Of a DNA stretch of 7,245 nt, positions 6,267 to 7,245 are shown piece by piece. The position numbers were made by a program, and so were the translations under genes. The DNA comes from Candidatus Omnitrophota bacterium (GTDB lineage Bacteria; Omnitrophota; Gorgyraeia; Duberdicusellales; 4484-171): contig JAMWDA010000080.1 in assembly GCA_023818995.1 (NCBI GenBank), positions 1 through 7,245 on the forward strand, in the 5' to 3' direction. Positions within the stretch are counted from its first letter, which is position 1, and every line of letters begins with the position of its first letter. The notes under the pieces were generated by a model. It was given only the letters and a program-made list of their open reading frames with translations. It did no database searches and had not been told where the DNA came from.

Positions 6267-6769
6267 GATTAGAAGGTAAAGTTTATAAATTTGGAGATAA
6301 TATAAATACTGACTTTATAATTTCTGGTAGGTATAAATTTTCCATCAGCGATATGAGAGAACTTTCCCGGTATCTCTTTGAAGATATCAGGCCAAATTTT
6401 TATAGCCAAATAATTCCTGGCAAATCTATTGTTGTAGGAGGAGTTAATTTTGGGTTAGGTTCATCGCGAGAACAAGCTCCTTGGGTGATAAAGGAAGCAG
6501 GAATAATTTGTGTGGTTGCGAAAAGTTTTGCCCGCATATTTTATAGAAACTCTTATAACATTGGGTTACCCTTAGTTGAAGCAGACACTACCAATATTAA
6601 TGAGAACGATGAGATTGTTATTGATCTGGAGAAAGGTGTCATTTCTAAGAAAACGAATGAAGAAATTGTTAGATTTACTCCCTTTGATAACTTCAGAAAA
6701 GAACTTATAAGATTAGGGGGAATTATTAACTATTTAAAGAAATACGGAGATTTAAAGTTAGAGGTTTGA
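6263..6769 (+). CDS. leuD: 3-isopropylmalate/homoaconitate-type dehydratase, small subunit (LeuD family)
   Basis: This is the swivelling small subunit that completes the active site of the LeuC-type enzyme. At 168 residues it matches the short LeuD/HacB form. Recognisable parts are [12 protein letters not shown] (9-20), the active-site loop [13 protein letters not shown] (62-74) and [21 protein letters not shown] (86-106, described in parts). The substrate-specificity loop reads GRYKFS (22-27); the Arg of the homoaconitase YLRT motif (Arg26 in the Methanocaldococcus enzyme, from memory) is Phe26 here, and isopropylmalate enzymes usually have a small aliphatic residue. The ATG overlaps the pilT stop (ATGA), with GGAG at 6248-6251 as a possible Shine-Dalgarno. 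It overlaps the next gene by one base. Family is secure; the substrate is open. Confidence 0.9.
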   Translation: MRLEGKVYKFGDNINTDFIISGRYKFSISDMRELSRYLFEDIRPNFYSQIIPGKSIVVGGVNFGLGSSREQAPWVIKEAGIICVVAKSFARIFYRNSYNIGLPLVEADTTNINENDEIVIDLEKGVISKKTNEEIVRFTPFDNFRKELIRLGGIINYLKKYGDLKLEV

Positions 6770-7245
6770 TGGCTTATAGAGTTACTCTTATTCCTGGTGA
6801 TGGTATAGGTCCGGAAGTTATAGAGGCAACAAGGAAATGTATAGATGCTACAGGTTTAGATGTTCAATGGGAGATAGCCTTAGCTGGTGAGCCAGCATTA
6901 AAAGAAAAAGGAGAACTTCTCCCTCAAGAAACATTAGCTTCGATAAGAAAAAATAAAGTGGCAATAAAAGGACCTATTATCACTCCTGTAGGTAGTGGTT
7001 TTCGTTCAGTTAATGTTGCTTTAAGACAAACTCTTAATCTTTTTGCTTGTGTAAGACCAGCATATTATATTGAAGGCATACCTTTTGCTCGCAAAGATAT
7101 CAGTATTGTAGTAATTAGAGAAAACAGTGAAGATCTATACGCAGGTATTGAGTTCAATAGAGGTGAAGAATCTACTAAGAGATTAATTCAGACCATAGAG
7201 GAGTTATCCAATAAGAAAATTATCTTGGATCGTGCTATTTCTATA
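6769..7245 (+). CDS. icd: Isocitrate dehydrogenase-like beta-decarboxylating dehydrogenase, 5' part (3' end outside window)
   Basis: The family oxidises and decarboxylates isocitrate, homoisocitrate or 3-isopropylmalate with NAD or NADP. The first 159 residues are present with no stop before the window edge. They begin [20 protein letters not shown]. The segment [20 protein letters not shown] (67-86) and [10 protein letters not shown] (118-127) are of isocitrate dehydrogenase type: Ser80, Asn82, Arg86, Arg96, Arg118 and Tyr125 correspond to E. coli Icd Ser113, Asn115, Arg119, Arg129, Arg153 and Tyr160. LeuB-type and Thermus-type homoisocitrate enzymes lack the SxN pair. The ATG shares its A with the leuD stop (TGATG) and has GAGG at 6761-6764, so coupling is likely. 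Coenzyme choice cannot be read because the relevant region is beyond the end. A homoisocitrate role remains possible given its dehydratase neighbours. Confidence 0.85.
   Translation, partial: MAYRVTLIPGDGIGPEVIEATRKCIDATGLDVQWEIALAGEPALKEKGELLPQETLASIRKNKVAIKGPIITPVGSGFRSVNVALRQTLNLFACVRPAYYIEGIPFARKDISIVVIRENSEDLYAGIEFNRGEESTKRLIQTIEELSNKKIILDRAISI

Noticed and set aside
3957..7245. The metabolic cluster considered as a plain leucine operon (leuCDB)
   Set aside because: The dehydrogenase has the isocitrate-type SxN substrate residues rather than the LeuB pattern, no leuA is present in the window, and the LeuD loop is atypical.
1..7245. Search for CRISPR repeats, tRNA or rRNA genes, insertion sequences, toxin-antitoxin or defence genes
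   Set aside because: No regular direct repeats, cloverleaf-like segments, transposase motifs or defence families were seen; almost every base is in a housekeeping gene.

Overview
The window reads entirely on the + strand and is densely packed. It is A+T-rich by eye (AGA, TTA and AAA codons dominate) and bacterial: it has bacterial-type IF-1, L36, L17 and RNA polymerase alpha with a C-terminal domain. The order map-infA-rpmJ-rpsM-rpsK-rpsD-rpoA-rplQ combines the map-infA linkage seen in Bacillus with the in-operon rpsD seen in E. coli, an arrangement found in several deep or poorly cultivated bacterial phyla. S4 and L36 both keep their zinc-binding cysteines. PilT points to type IV pili, and the long charged tail on L17 also argues against the best-known phyla. 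An uncultivated lineage such as Omnitrophota would fit, but that is a low-confidence guess; the sequence alone does not fix the taxon.

Positions 1-3865 are the distal end of the ribosomal-protein superoperon. It starts with the 3' two-thirds of methionine aminopeptidase, then IF-1, L36 (a 37-residue gene that is easily missed), S13, S11, S4, RNA polymerase alpha and L17. Gaps are 3 to 30 bases and most genes have a Shine-Dalgarno sequence. Together they supply initiation, N-terminal processing, 30S and 50S assembly, and transcription.

Positions 3866-3956 are a 91-base A+T-rich spacer with no strong terminator. It holds an 8-bp inverted repeat and a plausible sigma-70-type promoter so close to the next start codon that the transcript may be leaderless.

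Positions 3957-7245 form a second tightly coupled gene set: a LeuC-family [4Fe-4S] dehydratase large subunit, a PilT-family retraction ATPase, the matching LeuD-family small subunit, and the first 159 residues of a dehydrogenase with isocitrate-type substrate residues. Spacing is 9 bases, then overlaps of 4 and 1 bases, so the last three genes are probably translationally coupled. The two dehydratase subunits should form one enzyme that passes its 2-hydroxyacid product to the oxidative decarboxylase. Whether the substrate is citrate/isocitrate, homocitrate or isopropylmalate is open. The pilus motor gene between the two subunit genes is the most unusual element. I see no defence system, mobile element, CRISPR array, RNA gene or clearly new gene family here; the interesting points are gene arrangement and residue-level details.
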